A DNA stretch of 64,000 nucleotides. Origin: Cyclina sinensis (taxonomy: Eukaryota > Mollusca > Bivalvia > Venerida > Veneridae). Positions 46,891 to 58,935 of the stretch are shown here, one piece after another. Position numbers and translations under genes: made by a program. Numbering within the stretch: position 1 is the first letter of the stretch; every line of letters starts with the position of its first letter. Location of the stretch: the NCBI GenBank assembly GCA_012932295.1, contig JAAONU010000008.1, forward strand, positions 37,686,949 to 37,750,948, in the 5' to 3' direction. The notes beneath the pieces were generated by a model. It was not told where the DNA came from and did no database searches. It saw nothing but the letters and a program-made list of their open reading frames with translations.

Positions 46891-48930
46891 CACACATGAC
46901 AACGGGCTGAGCTAGATATATGCGTAGACGTTATATAATCATATTCAGCCTGATATCATTGTCTGATATAAACGGACTGAGCTAGACATAAGCGCACATA
47001 TTACCAAAACATATTAAGACATTATATAATTATACTCAACCCGATGTCAAACATTCATAAAAACAGAATGAGCTAGATTTATGCGTATACATTATACAAT
47101 CCTACTCAGCCCGGTGTCATTCACCAATAACAACGGGCTGAGCTAGATATGTGTATACATTATATAATCCTTCTCAGTCCGGTGTCATTGACTAATAACA
47201 ACGGGCTGAGCTAGATATATGTGTATACATTATATAATCCTACCCAGCCCGGTGTCATTGACTAATAACAACAGGCTGAGCTAGATATATGTGTATACAT
47301 TAAGTAATCCTACTCAGCCCGGTATCATTTACTAATAACAACGGGCTGAGCTAGATATATGTGTATACATTATATAATCCTTCTCAGCCCGGTGTCATTT
47401 ACTAATAACAACGGGCTGAGCTAGATATATGTGTATACATTATATAATCCTACCCAGCCCGGTGTCATTTACTTATAACAACAGGCTGAGCTTGATATAT
47501 GTGTATACATTATATAATCCTACTCAGCCCGGTGTCATTTACTAATAACAACGGGCTGAGCTAGATATATGTGTATATTTTATATAATCCTACTCAGCAC
47601 GGTGTCATTTACTAATAACAACGGGCTGAGCTAGTTATATGTGTATACATTAAGTAATCCTACTCAGTCCGGTGTCATTTACTAATAACAACGGGATTAG
47701 CTATATATATATATCTATACATTATATAATCATATATGCGCAGACGTTATATTATCATACTCAGCCCGAAGTCAATGTCTAATCTAAACGGACTGAGCTA
47801 GATGTATGTGTACACATTATAAAATCATAATAAGATTATATATCATCATACTCAACCTGGTGTCATAGACTCATGACAACGGGTTTAGCTAGATATATGT
47901 GTAGATATTATATAACCGTACTTAGTCCGATGTCATTGTCTCTTAACATCGGACTGGGCTAGTTTTATCCATAGTCATAATATTTTATACATTGTCTCAT
48001 GTAAAAGGGATGAGTGAGATATATGTGTAGACATTCTATATTCATTTTCAGCCCGATATCATTGTCTCATAACATAATACTTAGCCAGATATCATTGACT
48101 CTTAACAAAGTGTTGAGCTAGATATATGTGTAGATATTATATAATCATACTTAGCCAGATGTCATTGACTCTTGACAACGGGTTGAGCAAGATAAATGTG
48201 TATATCTTATATAATCAAACTCAGTCAGATGTCATTGTTGCTTGACAACGGGTTGAGCTAGATATATGCGTAGACATTATATTATCACACACAGTCCGAT
48301 ATCGTTTTCTCAAGACAAAGGGCTGAGCTAGACGTATGTGTATACATTATATAATCACACTCAGCCTGATGTCATTGACTCATAACAACGGGCTGAGAAA
48401 GATATATGTGTAGACGTTATATAATCATACTAAGTTCAATGTCATTGACTCATAATAATTGACTGAGAAAGATATATGCACAGACATTATATTATCCTAC
48501 TCAACCCGATGTCATTGTCTCATGTAAACGGGCTGAGCTTGATATTTGTGTAGATATTACATATTGATACCAAGCCCAATGTCGTTGTCACATGAGAACG
48601 GGCAAAGCCAAATATATGCTAAGACATTATATAATCATACTCACCCGTTGTCATATTCTCTTATGACAACGGGTTGAGCTAGATATATGTTTAGGTATTA
48701 TACAATCAAACTCAGCCTGATGTCATTGTCACATTTGAACAGGCTGCGCTAGACATATACACATTATAAAATCATACTAGGATGATACATAATCATAGAC
48801 TAATGACAACGGACTGACCTAGATATATAGGTAGACATTTTATAATCATACTATGTCCGATGTTATTGACAAATGACAACGGGCTGAGCTAGATATCTGT
48901 AGGCATGACAGTGTCATACTCAATCCGACT

Positions 48931-49234
48931 ACCTTGATGGTAGTTGCTTTATTTATGTTCCTTTCCTTTTCTGTGTTTTAATATATTGACGTGTTTTTGG
49001 TTTTTTGTGCAAAGTTTTGTTTTAATATCCCACTTTGTTTATATTTTCATAAGAATAAAACAAGAAATGTGTACATATTATATTTCACATAAAATAATAA
49101 TATAAACATGAGAAAATGTACATCACCCTTATTCTTGTTCAATTTGGCACATAAATGCACTTTACACTATAGATGGAAAACTGAAATCAAATTAGACACA
49201 AAAATTTAGCTAAATCAAGATATATCTCTTTAAT
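48931..49234. other. unique centre of the satellite C inverted arrays
   Basis: About 300 bp of very AT-rich DNA without satellite monomers. It starts with a small hairpin CTACC/ttgat/GGTAG (48940-48954). The monomer orientation is plus on its left and minus on its right. No open frame. Confidence 0.8.
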
Positions 49235-52200
49235 TAAATGTATACACATATATCAAGCCCAGCCCGTTGTCATGAGTCAATGAGATCGGCCTGAGTGTGA
49301 TAATAAAATGTCGACACATATATCTAGCTGAGCCCGTTGTCATGAGTCGTTAACATTGGGCACAGTTTGAAAATATAAAGTCTACATATATAGCTAGAAC
49401 AACCCGTTGTTATGTGTCAATGACATCGGGTTTAGTATGGTTATATAATGTCTACACATATATCAAGCTCAGCCCATTGTTATGAATAAATGACATCGGG
49501 CTTTGTATGATTATATTATGTCTGCATGTATGTCTACACATATATCTATAGCGAGTTATGAATTAATGCCATCAGGCTAAGTATGATATAATTTCTACAA
49601 ATATATTTAAAGCAATATGTTGTTATGAATTTATGACATCGGGCTAAGTATAGTTATATGATGTCTACACATATCTAGCTCAGCTCGTCTTATAAATTAA
49701 TGACATCGGGCATAGTATAGTTATATAATGTCTACACATATCTAGCTCAGCCCGTTGTTATGAGTCAATGACATCGGACTAAGAATGAATATATATGTCT
49801 ACACATATATCTAGCTGAGGCCGTTGTTATGAGTCAATGACATCGGACTACGAAATCATATATAATGTCTACACATATATCTATCTGAGGCCGTTGTTAT
49901 GAGTCAATGACATCGGGCTTTGTGTGATTAAATAATGTCTACACGTATATCTAGCTGAGGTCGTTGTTATGAGTCAACGACACCGTGCTGTGCTTTGTAT
50001 GATTATATAAAGTCTGAACGTATATATAGCTGAGGTCGTTGTTATGAGTCAACGACATCGGGCTTAGTATGATTATATCATGTCTGCACGTATATCGAGC
50101 TCAGGCAGTTGTTATGAGTTAATGACATCGGGCTTAGTGTAATTATACAATGTCTGCACGTATATCTAGCTGAGGTCGTTGTTATGAGTCAATGACATTG
50201 AGCTTAGTATGATTATATCGTGTCTGCACGTACATGTAGCTCAGGCCGTTGTTATTAGTCAATGACATCGGGCTTAGTATAATTATACAATGTCTGCACG
50301 TATATCTAGCTGAGGTCGTTTTTATGAGTCAATGACATGCGGCTTAGTATGATTATATCATGTCTGCACGTATATCAAGCTCAGGTAGTTGTTATGAGAC
50401 AATGACATCGTGCTTTGTATGATTATATAATGTCTGCACGTATATCTGGCTTAGGCCGTTGTTATGAGTCAATGACATTGTGCTGTGTATGATTATATAA
50501 TGCTGCATATATATCTAGCTGAGGTCGTTGTTATCAGTCAATGACATCGTGCTTTGTATGACTATATAATGTCTGCACGTGTATCTAGCTCAGGTCGTTG
50601 TTATGAATCAATGACATCGTACTTTGTATGATTATATAATGTCTGCACGTAAATCTAGCTCAGGCCGTTGTTATGCGTCAATGACATCGGGTTTAGTATA
50701 ATTATATAATGTCTGCACGTATATCTAGCTCAGAACGTTGTAATCAGTCAATGATATCGTGCTTTGTATGATTATATAATGTCTGCACGTATATCTAGCT
50801 CAGGCCGTTGTTATCAGTCAATGACATCGTGCTTTGTATGATTATAAAATGTCTGCACGTAAATCTAGCTCAGGCCGTTGTTATGACTCAATGACATCGT
50901 GCTTTGTATGATTATATAATGTCTCACGTAAATCTAGCTCAGGCCGTTGTTATAAGTCAATGAGATCGGGCTTTGTATGATAATATAATGTCTGCACGTA
51001 AATCTAGCTCAGGCCGTTGTTATGAGTCAATGACATCGTGCTTCGTATGATTATATAATGTCTGCACGTATATCTTGCTCAGGCCATTGTTATAAATCAA
51101 TGACATCATGCTTTGTATGGTTATATAATGTCTACACGTAAATCTAGCTCAGGCCATTGTTATTAGTCAATGACATCGTGCTTTGTATGATTATAAAATT
51201 TCGCACGTATATCTAACTCAGGCCGTTGTTATTTGTCAATGATATCGTGCTTTGTATAATTATAAAATTTCGCACGTATATCTAGCTCAGGCCGTTGTTA
51301 TTTGTCAATGACAGCGGGCTTAGTATAATTATATAATGTATGCACGTATATCTAGCTCTGGCCATTGTTATGTGTCAATGACATCGGCCTTAGTATAATT
51401 ATATAATGTCTGCATGTATATTTAGCTCAGGCCGTTGTTATAAGTCAACGACATCCGGCTTAGTATAATTATATAATATCTTCAAGTATATCTTGCTAAG
51501 GCCGTTGTTATGAGTCAATGACATCGGCCTTAGTATAATTATATAATGTCTGCATGTATATTTAGCTCAGGCCGTTGTTATAAGTCAACGACATCCGGCT
51601 TAGTATAATTATATAATATCTTCAAGTATATCTTGCTCAGGCCGTTGTTATGAGTCAATGACATCGGGCTTAGTATAATTATATAATGTCTGCATGTATA
51701 TCTAGCTCAGGCGTTGTTATGAGTCAATTTTATCGGGCTTAGTATAATTATATAATGTATTCACGTATATCTAATTTGAGGACGTTGTTATAAGTCAATG
51801 ACATCGGGCTTAGTATGATTATATAATGTCTGCACGAATATCTAGCTCAGGCCGTTGTTATTAGCCAATGGAATCGGCTGAGGATGATTATATAATGTCT
51901 GCAAATATATCTTGCTCAGGCCATTGTTATGAGTCAATGACATCGGACTTAGTTTGATTAAATGTGTACACGTATATCTAGCTCAGGCTATTGTAATGAG
52001 TCAATGACATCTGGCTTAGTATGATTATATAATGTCTGCACGTATACCTAGCTCAGGCCGTTGTTATTTGTCAATGACATCGTGCTTTATATAATTATAA
52101 AATTTCGCACGTATATCTAGCTCAGGCCGTTGTTATTTGTCAATGACATCGGGCTTAGTATGATTATATAATGTATGCACGTATATCTAGCTCAGGCCGT

Positions 52201-55083
52201 TGTTATTTGTCAATGACATCGTGCTTTATATAATTATAAAATTTCGCACGTATATCTAGCTCAGGCCGTTGTTATTTGTCAATGACATCGGGCTTAGTAT
52301 GATTATATAATGTATGCACGTATATCTAGCTCTGGCCATTGTTATGTGTCAATGACATCGGCCTTAGTACAATTATATAATGTCTGCATGTATATTTAGC
52401 TCAGGCCGTTGTTATAAGTCAACGACATCCTGCTTAGTATGATTATATAATCTCTGCACGTACATCTTGCTCAGGCCGTTGTTATGAGTCAATGACATCG
52501 GGCTTAGTATAATTATATAATGTCTGCACGTATATCTAGCTCAGGCGTTGTTATGAGTCAATGACATCGGGCTTAGTATAATTATATAATGTATGCACGT
52601 ATATCTAATTTGAGGACGTTGTTATGAGTCAATGACATCGGGCTTAGTATGATTATATAATGTCTGCACGTATATCTTGCTCAGGCCGTTGTTATGAGTC
52701 AATGACATCGGACTAAGTTTGATTATATGTCTGCACGTATATCTAGCTCAGGCTATTGTAATGAGTCAATGATATCGGGCTTAGTATGATTATATAATGT
52801 CTGCACGTATACCTGGCTGAGGCCGTTGTTATGAGTTAATGACTTCGTGCTGTGAATAATTATATAATGTCTGCACGTAAATCTAGCTGAGGTCGTTGTT
52901 AACAGTCAATGACATCGTGCTTTGTATGATTATATAATGTCTGCATGTATATCTAGCTCAGGCCGTTGTATTGAGTCAATGACATCGGGCTTAGTATAAT
53001 TATATAATGTCTGCACGTATATCTAACTGAGGTCGTTGTTGTGAGTCAATGGCATCGGGATTAAGAGATTATATAATCTCTACACGAATATCTAGGTCAG
53101 GCTGTTGTTATGAGTCAATGACATCGGGCTTAGTATGATTATATAATGTCTGCACGTATATCTAGCTCAGGCTGTTGTTATAAGTCAATGACATCGGGCT
53201 TAGTATAATTATATAATGTCTGCACGTATATCTTGCTCAGGCCGTTGTTATGAGTCAATGACATCGGACTAAGTTTGATTATATGTCTGCACGTATATCT
53301 AGCTCAGGCTATTGTAATGAGTCAATGATATCGAGCTTAGTATAATTATATAATGTCTGCACGTATATCTAGCTCACGCCGTTGGTATGAGTCAATGACA
53401 TCGGGCTTAGTATAATGATATAATGTCTACACGTATATCTAGCTCAGGCCGTTGGTATGAGTCAATGACATCGGGCTTAGTATAATTATATAATGTCTGC
53501 ACGTATATCTAGCTCAGGCCGTTGGTATGAGTCAATGACATCAGACTTAGTATGATTATATCATGTCTGCACGTATATCTAGCTCAGGCCGTTGGTATGA
53601 GTCAATGACATCGGGCTTAGTATAATTACATGTATATAATGTCTGCACGTATATCTAGCTCAGGCCGTTGTTATCAGTCAATGACATCGGACTAAGTATA
53701 ATTGTATAATGTCTGCACGTATATCTAGCTCAGGCCGTTGTTATGAGTCAATGACATCGGACTTAGTATAATGATATAATGTCTGCACGTATATCTAGCT
53801 CAGGCCGTTGGTATGAGTCAATGACATCGGGCTTAGTATAATTATGTAATGTCTGCACGTATATCTAGCTCAGGCCGTTGTTATGAGTCAATGACATCGG
53901 GCTTAGTATAATTATATAATGTCTGCACGTATATCTAGCTCAGGTCGTCGTTATGAGTCAATGACATCGGGCTTAGTATAATTATATAATGTCTGCACGT
54001 ATATCTAGCTCAGGCCGTTGTTATGAGTCAATTACATTCGGCTGAGGATGAATATATTATGTTTACGCATGTATCTAGCTTTGTCTGCTGTAATGAGTCA
54101 ATGACATCGGGCTTAGTATAATTATATAATGTCTGCACGTATATCTAGCTCAGGCCGTTGGTATGAGTCAATGACATCGGGCTTAGTACAATTACATGTA
54201 TATAATTTCTGCACGTATATCTAGCTCAGGCCGTTGTTATCAGTCAATGACATCCGACTTAGTATTATTATATAATGTCTGCACGTATATCTAGCTCAGG
54301 CCGTTGGTATCAGTCAATGACATCGGACTTAGTATTATTATATAATGTCTGCACGTATATCTAGCTCAGGCCGTTGGTATGAGTCAATGACATCGGGCTT
54401 AGTATAATTATGTAATGTCTGCACGTATATCTAGCTCAGGTCGTTGTTATGAGTCAATGACATCGGACTTAGTATAATTATATAATGTCTGCACGTATAT
54501 CTAGCTCAGGCCGTTGTTATGAGTCAATGACATCGGACTTAGTATAATTATATAATGTCTGCACGTATATCTAGCTCAGGCCGTTGTTATGAGTCAATGA
54601 CATCGGGCTTAGTATAATTATATTATGTCTGCACGTATATCTAGCTCAGGCCGTTGTTATGAGTCAATTACATTCGGCTGAGGATGATTATATTATATTT
54701 ACGCATGTATCTAGCTTTGTCTGCTGTAATGAGTCAATGAAATCCTGCTTAGTATGATTATATTATATCTACGCACAAATCTAGCTCAATCCGTTGTAAT
54801 GAGTCAATGACGTCAGGATAAGTATGATTATATAATATCTACGCATATATCTATCTCAACCTGTTGTTATGAGTCAATGACATCGAGCTGAGTATGATTA
54901 TATTATATGTACGCATAAATCTAGCTCAACCCGTTATGAGTCAATGACGTCAGGATAAATATGATTATATAATATCTACGCATATATCTGTCTCAACCCG
55001 TTGTTATGTGTCAATGACATCGTGCTTTTTTTGATTATATAATATCTACGCATATATCTATCTCAATCTGTTGTTGTTTATAT
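49235..55083 (-). repeat. 70-bp satellite C, right array (minus orientation)
   Basis: About 83 copies, exactly 70 bp in the conserved blocks: gtctgcacgtatatctagct, caggccgttgttatgagtca, atgacatcgggcttagtata, attatataat. This is the reverse complement of the left-array monomer. Copies near the two edges (49240-49500, 54770-55080) keep the ancestral ctcagcccgttgt form; most of the interior has drifted together to caggccgttgt and gggcttag, which weakens the inverted arms. A variant with an extra acatgt recurs at about 53627 and 54192, a sign of array-internal copying. Confidence 0.95.
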
Positions 55084-55891
55084 TCTCTTTTTCTTGCACG
55101 TGTTTTTGTATATTTAAAAATAGTCTATATTAATTGTTATTGAAGTAATTCAAAATGTTTGAAGCAATAAATAATGTTTCGTATTAATGTATCAACGTTT
55201 GTGTTGCGATGTAATTATAATTATGATGTATCACAGTGGTTTGTGTTTAGAACCCAAAAATGCTGTTGTACGCCAGTAGATCTACCCACCAAAGAAACTA
55301 GCCAAAACTGGTTTTTTATTAAAAAGATCGTAAAACTTGATCGAATAATTATCATCAATGTTTAAAGTTTATTAACATTCAAAACCTCCAACATGCTCTG
55401 CTAATCTGCCACATCGCCCAACATTATGACTGACAGATTTACTGCTAGTCTGCAGGTACTATCAAGAAGTGAAGTATTGAAGGATTGAAGTATTATTCTA
55501 TAGCCATTTATTGTTTAGAAAAGTTTACACTAACACGATTGTTGCTGATAGTTTTACGAGTATTAAAATAATCATGGCGATATAGTGTAAATATTTGGTA
55601 AATCAATAGAAAGAAAATACGGAGCAGCACTTGTAAGTCATTTAAAACTCGTTACACATTCAGATTTTAAAAAAGACACCAATTTATTTATGTCGATTCT
55701 ATATATTTCTATTTGATTTTCTTAAAACCTAGCTCACAGATTCATAGACAATGACAACAAAAATAATAAGCGTATTATTATTTAAAAGCACCAACATATG
55801 AATTCTTGTTTTTAAATAATTCACAGTCAATGCGTCAGACACAGTCTGACAGACAGGGAACAGGAGAGAAACAGAACTTAACAGTACTCTA
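55084..55891. other. no gene recognised
   Basis: The small frame at 55174-55365 has no domain or splice support. Confidence 0.45.
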
Positions 55892-55936
55892 AAACACACA
55901 CACACAAAAACACACACACACACACACACACACACA
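55892..55936. repeat. (CA)n microsatellite
   Basis: Interrupted ca repeats, the last uninterrupted block about 11 units, preceded by cacacaaaaaca. Confidence 0.9.
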
Positions 55937-56151
55937 TTTTTTTTGTAAAAGACTATAAATTATAGATCTAAAAAGAGATAAAAAGTATTGTTCTTGGTTA
56001 CATATACATGTTTAAATAATATATCATGAATATTTCATTATTACCGTGTTTAAATTATCTACCATACCGGACCGAAGAAGAGCGGAAAAACAAAATTGGG
56101 AAACCAGAAAGGCTCTAAAATTAGATTGTCTATTTTCAAACCCAAACTTAA

Positions 56152-56212
56152 CGCATGCGCATAGCGCAATCATACTCAGCCCATTGTCGTTTTCCCCTTT
56201 CCCGTACTAGTG
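56152..56212 (-). repeat. right inverted-repeat terminus of the satellite C locus
   Basis: Plus strand cgcatgcgcatagcgcaatc, then atactcagcccattgtcg, then ttttcccctttcccgtac. This is the reverse complement of 39051-39110. Sequence outside and inside the roughly 60-bp match is not obviously shared with the left side. Confidence 0.85.
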
Positions 56213-56565
56213 CTGTCTGGTGCCCGGCACTCAGTTAACAAAATTACTCTAATGCCGGGAAATAAACAAAATACATCCGGGCACTTAGACTTTTTCTAAG
56301 AAATGGCGTCTTGTGTGTGTGTTTTTTTTTTATTTTTTGATGTTATATTGGATTTCAAAATCACCTGTCAGACTTCTGAGTAATATTGTTATGTGAGAAT
56401 GAGTATAAAAAGTCCTACAAAAAATTAACACATTGTAATGAATGTAATATCAATCTGGAAGGAAACTTAGTAGAAACAATTGTATGTAGTCTCGGTCAAT
56501 ATAACATTTTGCCGGTGAATATCACATCATATTCAATGGCACACTAGTCAATAATTGTATAATGT
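56213..56565. other. no gene recognised
   Basis: A small inverted pair, gtgcccggcac and cggg near 56220-56280 (tggtgcccggcactcag, atccgggcactta), lies just outside the right terminus. Confidence 0.4.
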
Positions 56566-56722
56566 TGAAGTCAATATGTGTTTTTACTAACCGGTAAAAA
56601 TGATACTGACTTCGGGGTTCGTCCTTGGTCAATCATGTCATTATCATATTAACTAATTTTTTTTTACCGAGGACGAAGTCTGTATAATTTTAACAGGTCC
56701 CTAAAACACATACTGACTTCAG
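56566..56722. mobile_element. MITE-like imperfect palindrome
   Basis: The left arm reads TGAAGTCAATATGTGTTTTT, then accggtaaaaatgatactga, cttcg, gtccttggtcaa. The right arm in reverse reads TGAAGTCAGTATGTGTTTTA, then acctgttaaaattatacaga, cttcg, tcctcggtaa. Arms of about 60-65 bp surround a loop of about 30 bp. No coding capacity. Confidence 0.65.
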
Positions 56723-58839
56723 TATAAGTCTTTTACTTTATAAGACCTTGTTTTTTTCAATTGATTATTGAAAATCGTTCAATAAGTGTAAGATCTTGTT
56801 GACCTAAAACTCAGAATTTCTCAGAATTAAAAATCTGAGAAATTACAATAACACTAAGAATTTCTCAGAATTAAAACGCAAAATTATTTCTTAAATAAAA
56901 CTCAGAATTTGCATTGACCTAGATTACTGTGTAAGCATTTTTAGAAACTAGATTAAGAAGTAGAACATTGGGGAAATTCTGAACTCTTGACATTTGTCGT
57001 TTTTTTTACTTTTTGCTTTCATTAGATACGTCTGAAAATGTGAAACAGATAACAGAAACGATACACATTAATTCTTTTATTTGTAAATGTCTTTGTCAAG
57101 AGACCAGTCGAAAATCATACATATCTTGTGTTAACAGCAATTATTTTATTCTTGATAAGATTCCTTGATCACTTGAAGGTAAAGTGTTATTTTTTTCTTG
57201 TGTCCAATTTTTCTTATTCAGCAAAAATTCACCTTTCCTCTTTCTTTTATAGTCATTACCTGCTTTAAACCTAAAAATGTAAACCAACCAAAATTAAAAC
57301 TTTTTTTCTGTTTAAACGGGAACTATTTTTTGTTAATTATTTTTCTCTGTTTGTTTTGTTACACTAAACACTTGTAATAAAAGCCTTTCGTTTATTAAAG
57401 CTACAGAAGTCCTAAGCTAATTTTTGACCATATCAAGCAATAGCCAAATAATAAACTGCTTTGGATTCACTGTAGATATAATGTATATGCTTCAAATAAA
57501 GGTTATCGCACCCTTGACCTTTGCGAAAGTTGTAACGTCATAAGTATTAGCAATGTTATTCTTAGCAGACTTCCGCGATTACAGCGCCCACTCGGAATTC
57601 CTCCTCTTGTGAAGCAGAAATAACTCTGACTTACATTTTTAAACGCTTGTTTAAAAATTATGTTTTCACCTAACTCTTGACCGTTATGAATTTGTGTATT
57701 TGCTTTTTTTCTGATCATTTATAAATCATAATAAAACTAGACGGAAACTACAGCGTATACAGTTGTCAAGTGTTTCTGGAAATTGTTACGAAATCTTACT
57801 GTAAATTACATCACGACAAACCTTCCAATCTCTTTGTGTGACTTAATCTTGATTTTGCAAAATCAATGCACTTATTCAATTTCATTATACAATTGAATTT
57901 TCTTAGAACAAATCCTTATTAAACGCGTTTCGCATGCGTGGACAAAATTTAATAATAATGATTCTTCAAGTATTATTAAATATTCATTGGTTTGTCTAAA
58001 TATGTTCCAGAAATTTAAATTCGTAAGCTGGTCAGTAGGAGAAATATATTTTATTAATCCTGAGAAATTTTAAAAAATATATCTCACTTGATAGTCGATA
58101 GAAATATATTTTATTACCAATAATATAATTATGCAAATTTAACAACATTACAAGAGGCTAACCTGGTGGCTTCTGATTGAATGTTTATAACTTGCAATGC
58201 TATCGTGAGGGAAGGTTTAAATGATGATGATCAGACAAAAAGAGATAAAGCAAAGTGTTGTTGAAAAACTATACTTGCACAATATACGCAGATAAGCTTA
58301 TGTCTGGCTGAAGGTCTTCAGCGTACCCTTGTTTATACTGTGTCAGGACGTGTGCTTTGAAGTCAAAGTCATAGGGAAAGCTCACCAATAACTGTGAAAG
58401 GAATCTGACATGCTCGTACTGGTTTATCCCGCATGCCATGAAATAAAGTATATTCCGACAAAACTATATATAATCTTTTAGTAAGCAAGTATCGACATAT
58501 AAAAACATTATTTCGAACATAAATTACCGAAATTTCCGACAGGTCTAAAACTTCAACCACTGCCGCCACGTTGCTTAAATGCTTGACCACGTGATCACGA
58601 GACTGGCCTTCAGACGTTTACGGGTTCATCCGCGCGGACGGTTAAGAAACCAATCCCATGTGCAAATGTTAAAGAAAATATCTAGAGAACCAATAAATAC
58701 TTCATTAATACTTTTAAACAATGATTGCTCTTTATTCAATATCTTCACTTCAAAAAGAAATAAACAAATAAGAAAAAAAAGAACACAAACTTCATATCAA
58801 GCAAAGTTTGTTTACAACCAAGTATATGTATCCATGTCT
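56723..58839. other. AT-rich, with a CpG-bearing part at 58560-58650
   Basis: 56805-56905 repeats 'cagaatttctcagaatt' in altered copies. 58560-58650 holds several CpGs and an E-box-like CACGTG (58589-58594). No gene model is supported. Confidence 0.45.
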
Positions 58840-58935
58840 GTTTTCTAAGCGGTTCGCGCGAATACGTCATACTATATCTCGTGTAGCTCCTAAGTGTCAT
58901 GGCGGACGTAAGTCGGTGTAATTGATATTTTGCAG
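58840..58935 (+). promoter_or_regulatory. possible TATA-less promoter (CpG, CRE-like and YY1-like motifs)
   Basis: CpG-dense for this window (ggttcgcgcgaatacgtcat), with a CRE half-site-like TACGTCA at 58863-58869 and ATGGCGGAC at 58899, which resembles the YY1 motif that often overlaps the first codons of housekeeping genes. Context only; no transcript evidence. Confidence 0.4.
58899..58907 (+). CDS. possible first coding exon (Met-Ala-Asp)
   Basis: ATG GCG GAC is followed at once by a consensus donor GTAAGT (58908-58913). A very short first coding exon of three codons behind a CpG-rich leader is common in animal housekeeping genes. If real, the gene runs rightwards and its first intron covers much or all of the remaining window, since no convincing downstream exon was found up to 64000. 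The protein cannot be identified from three codons. Chance is a real alternative. Confidence 0.35.

Larger units (their letters stand above)
41266..48930 (+). repeat. 70-bp satellite C, left array (plus orientation)
   Basis: About 90 copies of a 70-bp unit: acaacgggctgagctagata, tatgtgtatacattatataa, tcctactcagcccggtgtca, then ttgactaata. Spacing is exactly 70 in the conserved blocks (ctgagctaga at 43691, ctgagataga at 43761). In the consensus, TGACAACGGGCTGAG and CTCAGCCCGATGTCA are inverted with one mismatch, so each monomer junction can form a 15-bp stem around ttgactca. Homogeneous blocks (43680-44560, 47100-47700) sit among diverged copies. The array is interrupted by a SINE (41843-42117) and a LINE fragment (42662-43664). 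Confidence 0.95.

Noticed and set aside
41266..55083. Regular spaced repeats as a CRISPR array
   Set aside because: The whole 70-bp unit is repeated with no unique spacers, in a eukaryotic context with SINE and LINE insertions. It is a satellite.
58495..58620. Minus-strand coding-like segment (VVKHLSNVAAVVEVLDLSEIS)
   Set aside because: Composition is protein-like and a weak donor (GTAATT) and possible acceptor exist, but sites are poor and no family is recognised.
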